DNA of 64,000 nt, taken from Trabulsiella odontotermitis. GTDB lineage: Bacteria > Pseudomonadota > Gammaproteobacteria > Enterobacterales > Enterobacteriaceae. The stretch's first letter is position 1, and each line of letters starts with the position of its first letter. Location of the stretch: the NCBI RefSeq assembly GCF_030053895.1, contig NZ_CP125781.1:1984001-2048000 (forward strand). The letters are read 5' to 3'. Made by a program: the position numbers and the translations under genes. Shown here in pieces: positions 43,422-50,863 of this stretch. The notes beneath the pieces are model-generated. The model made no database searches. It was not told where the DNA came from and saw nothing but the letters and a program-made list of their open reading frames with translations.

Positions 43422-44663
43422 GTGTCTAAGCGTCGTGTAGTTGTGACCGGACTGGGCATGTTGTCTCCTGTCGGCAATACCGTAGAGTCTACCTGGAAAA
43501 CTCTCCTTGCCGGTCAGAGTGGCATCAGCCTGATCGACCATTTCGATACTAGCGCCTATGCAACGAAATTTGCTGGCTTAGTAAAGGATTTTAACTGTGA
43601 TGACATCATCTCGCGTAAAGAACAGCGCAAGATGGATGCCTTCATTCAATACGGAATTGTCGCTGGCGTTCAGGCCATGCAGGATTCTGGCCTTGAAGTG
43701 ACGGAAGAGAACGCCGGTCGTATCGGTGCCGCTATCGGCTCTGGTATTGGCGGTCTCGGTTTAATCGAAGAAAACCACAGCTCGCTGGTTAATGGCGGTC
43801 CGCGTAAGATCAGCCCGTTCTTCGTTCCGTCCACAATTGTGAACATGGTGGCGGGTCACCTGACCATCATGTTTGGTCTGCGTGGGCCAAGTATCTCCAT
43901 CGCGACCGCCTGTACTTCAGGCGTGCATAATATCGGCCATGCGGCCCGTATTATTGCTTACAACGATGCTGACGTGATGCTGGCAGGTGGGGCAGAAAAA
44001 GCCAGTACGCCGCTGGGCGTAGGTGGTTTCGGCGCGGCACGTGCGCTGTCTACCCGCAATGATAACCCGCAGGCGGCAAGCCGTCCGTGGGATAAAGACC
44101 GTGATGGTTTCGTGCTGGGTGACGGCGCGGGCATCATCGTGCTGGAAGAGTACGAGCACGCGAAAAAACGCGGTGCCAAAATCTACGCTGAAATCGTCGG
44201 CTTTGGGATGAGCAGCGATGCCTACCACATGACGTCACCGCCGGAAAACGGCGCAGGCGCTGCACTGGCGATGGTCAATGCGCTCCGCGATGCAGGCATT
44301 GAACCGGGCCAGATTGGCTACGTTAATGCCCACGGCACGTCCACCCCTGCGGGTGACAAAGCCGAAGCGCAGGCGGTGAAAAATGTATTTGGTGCAGCAG
44401 CAAGCCGTGTGATGGTCAGCTCAACCAAATCCATGACCGGTCACCTGTTAGGTGCGGCGGGTGCAGTAGAATCTATCTACTCCATCCTGGCACTGCGCGA
44501 TCAGGCGATTCCGCCCACCATCAATCTGGATAACCCGGATGAAGGTTGCGATCTGGACTTCGTTCCACACGAAGCGCGCCAGGTCAGCGGAATGGAGTAC
44601 ACCCTGTGTAACTCCTTCGGCTTCGGCGGCACCAACGGCTCTCTGATCTTCAAAAAGGTCTGA
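43422..44663 (+). CDS. fabF: FabF, beta-ketoacyl-ACP synthase II
   Basis: FabF elongates acyl-ACPs by condensation with malonyl-ACP and sets temperature-dependent production of cis-vaccenate. The 413-residue product has the nucleophile Cys164 (counting Met) in TACTSGVHNIG and the two catalytic histidines in NAHGTSTPAGD (about 304) and MTGHLLGAAG (about 341). The start is GTG-free here: GTG 43422 is read as Met in MSKRRVVVTGLGMLS with GGAGG upstream. A terminator follows. Confidence 0.97.
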   Translation: MSKRRVVVTGLGMLSPVGNTVESTWKTLLAGQSGISLIDHFDTSAYATKFAGLVKDFNCDDIISRKEQRKMDAFIQYGIVAGVQAMQDSGLEVTEENAGRIGAAIGSGIGGLGLIEENHSSLVNGGPRKISPFFVPSTIVNMVAGHLTIMFGLRGPSISIATACTSGVHNIGHAARIIAYNDADVMLAGGAEKASTPLGVGGFGAARALSTRNDNPQAASRPWDKDRDGFVLGDGAGIIVLEEYEHAKKRGAKIYAEIVGFGMSSDAYHMTSPPENGAGAALAMVNALRDAGIEPGQIGYVNAHGTSTPAGDKAEAQAVKNVFGAAASRVMVSSTKSMTGHLLGAAGAVESIYSILALRDQAIPPTINLDNPDEGCDLDFVPHEARQVSGMEYTLCNSFGFGGTNGSLIFKKV

Positions 44664-44673
44664 TCCTCTCTTT

Positions 44674-44700
44674 AAGGCCTGCGTTTGCAGGCCTTTTCTT
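44674..44700 (+). terminator. Intrinsic terminator of fabF
   Basis: AAGGCCTGC (44674-44682) pairs with GCAGGCCTT (44687-44695) over GTTT, and TTCTT follows. Confidence 0.88.
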
Positions 44701-44767
44701 TAAGCGCATTCCCCTTGTAACCCTTCCGGGCTGCTGCCAGACTGACAGACACAGATAAGGAGCTTCT

Positions 44768-45577
44768 ATGTTCTTGATTAACGGCAAAGAACAGGACTCT
44801 CTGGCGGCGAACGATCGCGCTGTCCAGTTTGGCGATGGCTGTTTTACGACGGCGAGAGTCCGCAATGGCAAGGTCGATTTTCTCGCGGCTCACCTGCAAC
44901 GCCTGCAGGCGACCTGTCACGCGTTGATGATCCCTTTCGCCGATGACATCCTGCTACGTGAAGAGATGCAGCGACTGGCGGCAGAGAACGGCGATGGCGT
45001 ACTGAAAGTGATTATCACCCGCGGCAGCGGTGGGCGCGGTTACAGCCCGGCAGCCTGTCTGACGCCGACCCGCATCCTCTCGGTGTCGCCCGCGCCTGCG
45101 CAGTATATTCGCTGGCGGGAAGAGGGCATTACGCTGGCGTTAAGTCCGGTACGGCTCGGTCGTAATCCGCATCTCGCCGGGCTTAAACATCTGAATCGGC
45201 TTGAGCAGGTGTTGATCCGCGCGCATCTTGAGCAGACGGACGCGCAGGAGGCGCTGGTTCTTGACAGCGAAGGGTGGGTTACGGAATGCTGTGCGGCTAA
45301 TTTGTTCTGGCGGGCGGGTGATACTGTCTTTACGCCGAGGCTCACCCATGCCGGCGTCAACGGCATTATGCGCCAGTATTGTCTCTCGCGACTGGCACAA
45401 AGCCGCTATCACGTTGTCGAAGTGAGTGCGCGTGAAGAGGCGGTACAGCAGGCGGACGAAGTTCTGCTGTGCAACGCGCTGATGCCGGTGGTACCGGTGA
45501 AGGCGTTTGGCGATGTTCGCTACCTGTCACATGAACTGTTTGAGTTTCTGGCCCCTTATTGTGAGTTGTCCGATTAG
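44768..45577 (+). CDS. pabC: PabC, aminodeoxychorismate lyase
   Basis: PabC is a PLP enzyme of the branched-chain aminotransferase fold that releases pyruvate from 4-amino-4-deoxychorismate to give p-aminobenzoate for folate. The 269-residue product has the PLP lysine at K140 in GLKHLNRLEQ, the position used in E. coli. The phosphate-binding C-terminal region is GVNGIMRQYC. mltG starts two bases after the stop, so the two are coupled. Confidence 0.96.
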   Translation: MFLINGKEQDSLAANDRAVQFGDGCFTTARVRNGKVDFLAAHLQRLQATCHALMIPFADDILLREEMQRLAAENGDGVLKVIITRGSGGRGYSPAACLTPTRILSVSPAPAQYIRWREEGITLALSPVRLGRNPHLAGLKHLNRLEQVLIRAHLEQTDAQEALVLDSEGWVTECCAANLFWRAGDTVFTPRLTHAGVNGIMRQYCLSRLAQSRYHVVEVSAREEAVQQADEVLLCNALMPVVPVKAFGDVRYLSHELFEFLAPYCELSD

Positions 45578-45579
45578 CC

Positions 45580-46602
45580 ATGAAGAAAATGTTACGTTTT
45601 GTCCTGTTGTTGCTGGTGGTGCTGGGTATTGCCGCGGGCGTTGGGATGTGGAAAGTGCGCCAGATGGCGGACAGCAAGCTACTTATCAAAGAAGAGACCA
45701 TTTTCACGCTGAAAGCGGGAACCGGGCGTAAAGTGCTGGGCGATCAGCTGTATGCCGATAAGATTATTAATCGCCCGCGAGTTTTCCAGTGGCTGCTGCG
45801 CGTAGAACCTGATCTCTCCCATTTTAAAGCAGGCACCTACCGGCTCACCCCTGAAATGACCGTACGCGACATGCTAATGTTGCTGGAAAGCGGCAAAGAA
45901 GCGCAGTTCCCGTTGCGTTTTGTGGAAGGGATGCGGCTCAGCGATTACCTGAAACAGCTGCGCGAGGCGCCTTACATCCAACATACGCTGAAAGACGATG
46001 AATACGCGACCGTCGCGAAGGCGCTGGAACTGGAGCATCCTGACTGGGTGGAAGGCTGGTTCTGGCCGGATACCTGGATGTACACCGCCAACACCACGGA
46101 TGTCGCTATCCTCAAACGCGCGCATCTGAAAATGGTTAAAGCTGTTGCGCAGGCCTGGGAAGGGCGGATGGACAATCTGCCGTATCAGGACCAGAACCAG
46201 CTGGTAACCATGGCGTCGATTATCGAAAAAGAGACGGCGGTCGCCAGTGAGCGTGACCGGGTGGCGTCGGTGTTTATTAACCGTCTGCGGCTCGGCATGC
46301 GTCTGCAGACCGATCCCACCGTGATTTACGGCATGGGGGCGAGTTATAATGGCAAGTTGTCGCGCAAAGATCTGGAAACGCCGACGGCGTACAACACTTA
46401 TGTCATCGCCGGGCTGCCGCCGGGGCCGATTGCGACACCGGGCGACGCGTCGCTGAATGCCGCCGCGCATCCGGCAAAGACACCGTATCTCTATTTTGTG
46501 GCTGACGGCAAAGGCGGCCACCAGTTTACGACCAATCTCGCCAGCCATAACCGGGCGGTGCAGGATTACCTGAAAGTACTTAAGGAAAAAAATGACCAGT
46601 AA
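45580..46602 (+). CDS. mltG: MltG (YceG), endolytic murein transglycosylase
   Basis: MltG is an inner-membrane lytic transglycosylase that cleaves nascent glycan strands and may terminate their elongation. The 340-residue product has a single N-terminal membrane anchor (MLRFVLLLLVVLGIAAGVGM), a LysM-like region, and the YceG catalytic domain with the conserved Glu in MASIIEKETAV (Glu218 in E. coli). The GMRLQTDPTVIYG motif is also typical. It overlaps tmk by 11 bases. Confidence 0.96.
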   Translation: MKKMLRFVLLLLVVLGIAAGVGMWKVRQMADSKLLIKEETIFTLKAGTGRKVLGDQLYADKIINRPRVFQWLLRVEPDLSHFKAGTYRLTPEMTVRDMLMLLESGKEAQFPLRFVEGMRLSDYLKQLREAPYIQHTLKDDEYATVAKALELEHPDWVEGWFWPDTWMYTANTTDVAILKRAHLKMVKAVAQAWEGRMDNLPYQDQNQLVTMASIIEKETAVASERDRVASVFINRLRLGMRLQTDPTVIYGMGASYNGKLSRKDLETPTAYNTYVIAGLPPGPIATPGDASLNAAAHPAKTPYLYFVADGKGGHQFTTNLASHNRAVQDYLKVLKEKNDQ

Positions 46603-47233
46603 TTACATCGTCATCGAAGGTCTGGAAGGGGCAGGCAAAACCACCGCACGTAACATGGTGGTGCAAACGCTGGAACAACTGGGCATTCGTGATCTGGTTT
46701 TCACCCGCGAACCGGGCGGGACTATTCTTGCAGAAAAACTGCGCAGCCTGGTGCTGGATATCAAATCCGTTGGCGATGAAGTGATTACGGACAAAGCGGA
46801 AGTGCTGATGTTCTATGCCGCCCGCGTACAGCTGGTTGAAACGGTGATTAAACCGGCGCTGGCGAAAGGGCAATGGGTGATTGGCGATCGCCACGATCTC
46901 TCCACACAAGCCTACCAGGGCGGCGGACGCGGTATCGATCAGCACATGCTGGCGACGCTGCGCGATGCGGTGCTGGGGGATTTTCGCCCGAACCTGACAA
47001 TTTACCTCGATGTGACGCCGGAAGTGGGCCTCAAACGCGCCCGCGCGCGTGGCGATCTCGACCGCATCGAGCAGGAGTCACTGGATTTCTTCAACCGTAC
47101 CCGCGCGCGTTATCTCGAACTGGCGGCGCAGGACAGTAGCATTCGTACCATTGACGCCACCCAGCCGCTGGAAAAAGTGATGCAGGACATCCGCGACACC
47201 GTGACGACGTGGGTGAAGGAGCAAAATGCATGA
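46592..47233 (+). CDS. tmk: Thymidylate kinase
   Basis: Tmk phosphorylates dTMP to dTDP. The 213-residue product has the P-loop GLEGAGKTT (residues 10-18), the DR(H/Y) motif in VIGDRHDLSTQAYQGGGRG, and a LID region rich in Arg (KRARARGDLDRIEQE). The start overlaps the mltG end, and the stop overlaps the holB start, a compact operon arrangement conserved in enterobacteria. Confidence 0.97.
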   Translation: MTSNYIVIEGLEGAGKTTARNMVVQTLEQLGIRDLVFTREPGGTILAEKLRSLVLDIKSVGDEVITDKAEVLMFYAARVQLVETVIKPALAKGQWVIGDRHDLSTQAYQGGGRGIDQHMLATLRDAVLGDFRPNLTIYLDVTPEVGLKRARARGDLDRIEQESLDFFNRTRARYLELAAQDSSIRTIDATQPLEKVMQDIRDTVTTWVKEQNA

Positions 47234-48234
47234 AATGGTATCCGTGGTTGCGCCCCCATTTTGAACAGCTGATTGCCAGCTATCAGGCCGGGCGTGGGCA
47301 CCATGCGTTACTGATTCAGGCGTTACCCGGGATGGGTGACGATGCGCTGATTTATGCGCTGAGCCGCTGGCTGATGTGTCATCAGCCGGATGGACATAAA
47401 AGCTGTGGACAGTGCCACAGCTGCCAACTGATGCAGGCGGGAACGCATCCTGACTACTATCATCTGGTGCCGGAGAAGGGCAAAAACAGTCTCGGCATCG
47501 ACGCCGTACGTGAAGTGAGCGAAAAACTCTACGAACATGCGCGACTGGGCGGGGCGAAAGTGGTGTGGATAAGCGATGCGACGCAACTCACCGATGCCGC
47601 CGCCAACGCGCTGTTAAAAACACTCGAAGAGCCGCCGGAGAAAACCTGGTTTTTCCTCGCCTGCGAAGAGCCTGCGCGACTACTGGCGACGCTGCGCAGC
47701 CGTTGCCGATTGCACCATCTGTCGCCACCTGCGGAAAGTTGGGCAATGGCATGGCTTGAACGAGAAGTGACAACGTCACAAGAGGCCCGATTAACGGCGC
47801 TGCGCCTCAGCGCCAGCGCACCTGCGGCGGCACTGGCGTTATTACAGGAAAATCACTGGAATGCGCGCCAGCAGTTGTGTCAGGCACTGGAAGCCGTGCT
47901 CGTCAGCCAGGACTGGCTTTCACTGCTTTCTGCGTTAAACCATGACGACGCGGCGACGCGGCTACACTGGTTTGCTTCGCTGTTGCTGGATGCGCTCAAA
48001 ATTCAGCAAGGGATTACGCTGTTAACCAACACCGATGCGCTGGCGCTGACCGGGAAACTGGCGCACACATTGCCAGCAGCGACGCTGCGGGCCATCGTTC
48101 AGGACGCCTGCGAATGCCGGGAGCAACTGCTGAGCGTCGTCGGGCTCAATCGCGAACTGATCCTCACCGAGCGCCTGTTGCGCTGGGAGCATTACCTGCA
48201 ACCGGGAGCGGTACTTCCCGTATCTCAATTCTGA
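47230..48234 (+). CDS. holB: HolB, DNA polymerase III delta' subunit
   Basis: HolB is the delta' stator of the clamp loader that places the beta sliding clamp on DNA. The 334-residue product equals the E. coli length, starts MKWYPWLRPHFEQL, and has the zinc module cysteines at 50, 59, 62 and 65. The SRC motif appears in ATLRSRCRLHHL. ATG 47230 overlaps the tmk stop; the frame extends to 47209 inside tmk without support. Confidence 0.97.
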   Translation: MKWYPWLRPHFEQLIASYQAGRGHHALLIQALPGMGDDALIYALSRWLMCHQPDGHKSCGQCHSCQLMQAGTHPDYYHLVPEKGKNSLGIDAVREVSEKLYEHARLGGAKVVWISDATQLTDAAANALLKTLEEPPEKTWFFLACEEPARLLATLRSRCRLHHLSPPAESWAMAWLEREVTTSQEARLTALRLSASAPAAALALLQENHWNARQQLCQALEAVLVSQDWLSLLSALNHDDAATRLHWFASLLLDALKIQQGITLLTNTDALALTGKLAHTLPAATLRAIVQDACECREQLLSVVGLNRELILTERLLRWEHYLQPGAVLPVSQF

Positions 48235-48244
48235 GAGAGACATT

Positions 48245-49039
48245 ATGTTTTTAGTCGACTCACACTGCCATCTCGATGGCCTGGATTATCAATCCCTGCA
48301 TAAAGACGTTAACGACGCGCTGGCCAAAGCCGCCGCCCGTGACGTGAAATTCTTCCTTGCGGTCGCCACGACGCTGCCGGGTTACCGCAATATGCGTGAA
48401 CTGGTGGGTAACCGTGAAGATGTGGTGTATTCCTGCGGCGTGCATCCGCTGAACCAGGACGAAACTTATGACGTTGAAGAGCTGCGCCGTCTGGCGGCAG
48501 AAGAGAGCGTGGTCGCGATGGGCGAAACCGGGCTCGACTATTATTACACGCCGGAAACTAAAGCGCAGCAGCAGGCATCGTTTCGCCATCACATCCGCAT
48601 CGGGCGCGAGCTGAACAAACCAGTCATTGTGCATACCCGTGACGCGCGCGAAGATACGCTGGCTATTCTGCGCGAAGAAAAGGTGACGGAATGCGGCGGC
48701 GTACTACACTGTTTCACTGAAGACAGAGAAACTGCGGGTAAGCTGCTGGATCTTGGGTTTTACATTTCGTTTTCCGGCATCGTGACCTTCCGCAACGCCG
48801 AACAATTGCGGGACGCGGCACGCTATGTGCCGCTGGACAGACTGCTGGTGGAGACCGATTCTCCCTACCTGGCACCGGTGCCGCATCGTGGAAAAGAGAA
48901 CCAGCCTGCGCTGGTGCGCGACGTTGCTGAATACATGGCGGTACTGAAAGGTGTGACCGTGGAACAACTGGCGCAACAGACCACCGAAAACTTCGCCCGC
49001 CTGTTCCATATCGCCCCCTCTCGCCTGCAAGACGCCTGA
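48245..49039 (+). CDS. ycfH: YcfH, TatD-family metal-dependent hydrolase
   Basis: The 264-residue protein has the TatD-family metal ligands: DSHCHLD with His7 and His9, GETGLDYYYT (Glu near 93), VIVHTRDA (His near 129), LHCFTED (His near 154) and VETDSPYLAP (Asp near 204). Family members are deoxyribonucleases or related hydrolases; the specific role of YcfH is not established. It closes the tmk-holB operon. Note that a dozen such TatD paralogues exist, so only the position supports the ycfH name. Confidence 0.93.
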   Translation: MFLVDSHCHLDGLDYQSLHKDVNDALAKAAARDVKFFLAVATTLPGYRNMRELVGNREDVVYSCGVHPLNQDETYDVEELRRLAAEESVVAMGETGLDYYYTPETKAQQQASFRHHIRIGRELNKPVIVHTRDAREDTLAILREEKVTECGGVLHCFTEDRETAGKLLDLGFYISFSGIVTFRNAEQLRDAARYVPLDRLLVETDSPYLAPVPHRGKENQPALVRDVAEYMAVLKGVTVEQLAQQTTENFARLFHIAPSRLQDA

Positions 49040-49048
49040 TTTGTTAGC

Positions 49049-49073
49049 TTATTTTAAAGCTCGTAATTAATAA
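49049..49073. promoter_or_regulatory. Distal Mlc operator upstream of ptsG
   Basis: A 25-base site has arms TTATTTTA and GTAATTAATAA and matches the proximal site at 49217 in outline (first eight bases identical, last eleven nearly so). Mlc binds two such sites upstream of ptsG in E. coli and represses it when glucose is absent. Confidence 0.7.
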
Positions 49074-49087
49074 GCAAACCGAGTAAA

Positions 49088-49115
49088 GTTCACCGCCGTA
49101 AAACGGGCGGTGAAC
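49088..49115. other. Perfect 10-bp hairpin between ycfH and ptsG
   Basis: GTTCACCGCC (49088-49097) and GGCGGTGAAC (49106-49115) form a stem with an 8-base loop. No T tract follows. It may end ycfH transcripts by a non-canonical route or act as DNA structure between the two Mlc operators. Confidence 0.55.
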
Positions 49116-49185
49116 GGATCATTTGACACATCCTGACATCAGTTATGTAAAGAAACGCAAGTTTTTCGGCTGGTGCTAACCGAAA

Positions 49186-49201
49186 CGTGATAGCCGTCAA
49201 A
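49186..49201. promoter_or_regulatory. CRP site of ptsG
   Basis: CGTGATAGCCGTCAAA matches the CRP core (GTGA-N6-TCA) and equals the CRP site of E. coli ptsG as I remember it. It lies just upstream of the proximal Mlc operator and promoter. Confidence 0.75.
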
Positions 49202-49216
49202 CAACACTGAGCTGAT

Positions 49217-49241
49217 TTATTTTACTCTGTGTAATAAATAA
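49217..49241. promoter_or_regulatory. Proximal Mlc operator and ptsG promoter region
   Basis: The site begins TTATTTTACTCTG and ends GTAATAAATAA, the known Mlc operator form, and overlaps the expected main promoter of ptsG. The centre is 168 bases from the distal operator. Confidence 0.8.
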
Positions 49242-49310
49242 AGGGCGCTTAGATGTCCTGTCCACAGCGCGGCTCTCCCCCCGCGCCAATGCGTGAATGC
49301 GTAATAAAAG

Positions 49311-49329
49311 CACAAATACTCAGGAGCAC
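49311..49329 (+). promoter_or_regulatory. SgrS small-RNA pairing site in the ptsG leader
   Basis: CACAAATACTCAGGAGCAC spans the ptsG ribosome-binding site (AGGAG). It matches the E. coli segment that pairs with the SgrS RNA, which blocks translation and triggers RNase E decay during glucose-phosphate stress. The sgrS gene itself is not in this window. Confidence 0.78.
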
Positions 49330-49337
49330 TCTCAATT

Positions 49338-50771
49338 ATGTTTAAGAATGCATTTGCTAACCTGCAGAAGGTCGGTAAATCGCTGATGCTGCCAGTATCC
49401 GTACTGCCTATCGCAGGTATCCTGCTGGGCGTCGGTTCTGCTAACTTCAGCTGGCTGCCAGCCGTCGTTTCCCATGTGATGGCGGAAGCGGGCGGTTCGG
49501 TCTTCGCCAACATGCCGCTGATCTTTGCTATCGGTGTTGCGCTTGGCTTCACCAATAACGATGGCGTTTCTGCGCTGGCTGCAGTAGTGGCTTACGGCAT
49601 CATGGTGAAAACCATGGCGGTTGTCGCACCGCTGGTCCTGCATTTACCTGCGGAAGAGATCGCTGCGAAACACCTCGCAGATACCGGCGTGCTTGGCGGT
49701 ATCATTTCCGGTGCGATCGCAGCCTATATGTTCAACCGCTTCTATCGCATCAAGTTGCCTGAATATCTGGGCTTCTTTGCGGGCAAGCGTTTTGTGCCGA
49801 TTATTTCCGGTCTGGCAGCCATTTTCACCGGTGTGATCCTGTCCTTCATCTGGCCTCCGATTGGTACTGCTATCCAGACCTTCTCCCAGTGGGCGGCATA
49901 TCAGAACCCGGTTGTGGCCTTCGGCATCTACGGTTTCGTTGAGCGTTGCCTGGTACCGTTTGGTCTGCACCACATCTGGAACGTTCCTTTCCAGATGCAA
50001 ATCGGTGAGTACACCAACGCTGCCGGTCAGGTATTCCACGGCGATATTCCTCGCTACATGGCAGGCGACCCGACAGCGGGTAAATTGTCTGGCGGCTTCC
50101 TGTTCAAGATGTACGGTCTGCCGGCAGCGGCAATCGCCATCTGGCATTCTGCGAAACCAGAAAACCGCGCGAAAGTGGGCGGTATCATGATCTCCGCGGC
50201 GCTGACCTCGTTCCTGACCGGTATTACCGAGCCGATCGAGTTCTCCTTCATGTTCGTTGCGCCGATCCTGTACGTGATCCACGCGATTCTGGCCGGTCTG
50301 GCTTTCCCGATCGCTATCCTGCTCGGTATGCGTGACGGTACGTCGTTCTCGCACGGTCTGATCGACTTCATCGTCCTGTCTGGTAACAGCAGCAAACTGT
50401 GGCTGTTCCCGATTGTCGGTATCTGCTACGCCCTCGTTTACTACACCATCTACCGTGTGCTGATCAAAGCGCTGGATCTGAAAACGCCGGGTCGTGAAGA
50501 TGCTTCTGACGATGTGAAAGCCGGTGTTTCCAGCGAAATGGCACCGGCTCTGGTCGCCGCATTTGGGGGTAAAACCAACATCACTAACCTCGACGCCTGT
50601 ATCACGCGTCTGCGCGTCAGCGTAGCGGATGTGGCGAAAGTGGATCAGGCTGGCCTGAAGAAACTGGGTGCCGCAGGTGTGGTTGTTGCAGGTTCCGGTG
50701 TACAGGCAATTTTCGGTACCAAATCCGATAACCTGAAAACCGAAATGGATGATTACATCCGCAACAACTAA
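49338..50771 (+). CDS. ptsG: PtsG, glucose-specific PTS enzyme IICB
   Basis: PtsG transports and phosphorylates glucose, taking phosphate from Crr (IIA-Glc). The 477-residue product equals the E. coli length. The IIC domain has the membrane segments and the conserved GITEPIEFSFMF loop (about residues 295-306). The IIB domain follows the KTPGRED linker, and its phosphorylated cysteine is Cys421 in LDACITRLRVSV. Regulation is visible as CRP, twin Mlc sites and the SgrS pairing site. Terminator follows 20 bases on. Confidence 0.98.
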   Translation: MFKNAFANLQKVGKSLMLPVSVLPIAGILLGVGSANFSWLPAVVSHVMAEAGGSVFANMPLIFAIGVALGFTNNDGVSALAAVVAYGIMVKTMAVVAPLVLHLPAEEIAAKHLADTGVLGGIISGAIAAYMFNRFYRIKLPEYLGFFAGKRFVPIISGLAAIFTGVILSFIWPPIGTAIQTFSQWAAYQNPVVAFGIYGFVERCLVPFGLHHIWNVPFQMQIGEYTNAAGQVFHGDIPRYMAGDPTAGKLSGGFLFKMYGLPAAAIAIWHSAKPENRAKVGGIMISAALTSFLTGITEPIEFSFMFVAPILYVIHAILAGLAFPIAILLGMRDGTSFSHGLIDFIVLSGNSSKLWLFPIVGICYALVYYTIYRVLIKALDLKTPGREDASDDVKAGVSSEMAPALVAAFGGKTNITNLDACITRLRVSVADVAKVDQAGLKKLGAAGVVVAGSGVQAIFGTKSDNLKTEMDDYIRNN

Positions 50772-50791
50772 GTCAGAGGGTGGGGAGAACT

Positions 50792-50817
50792 AAGGCAGCC
50801 AAATGGCTGCCTTTTTT
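50792..50817 (+). terminator. Intrinsic terminator of ptsG
   Basis: AAGGCAGCC (50792-50800) pairs with GGCTGCCTT (50805-50813) over AAAT, followed by a T run to 50817. Confidence 0.92.
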
Positions 50818-50824
50818 ACTTTTT

Positions 50825-50859
50825 GCCCGGTGGCGGCTACGCCTTACCGGGCCTACGGG
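50825..50859. repeat. REP-like palindrome
   Basis: The arms GCCCGG and CCGGGC flank the GTGGCGGCTACGCCTTA core, followed by CTACGGG. This is close to the enterobacterial REP consensus and sits between the convergent ptsG and fhuE 3' ends. Confidence 0.82.
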
Positions 50860-50863
50860 TAAC

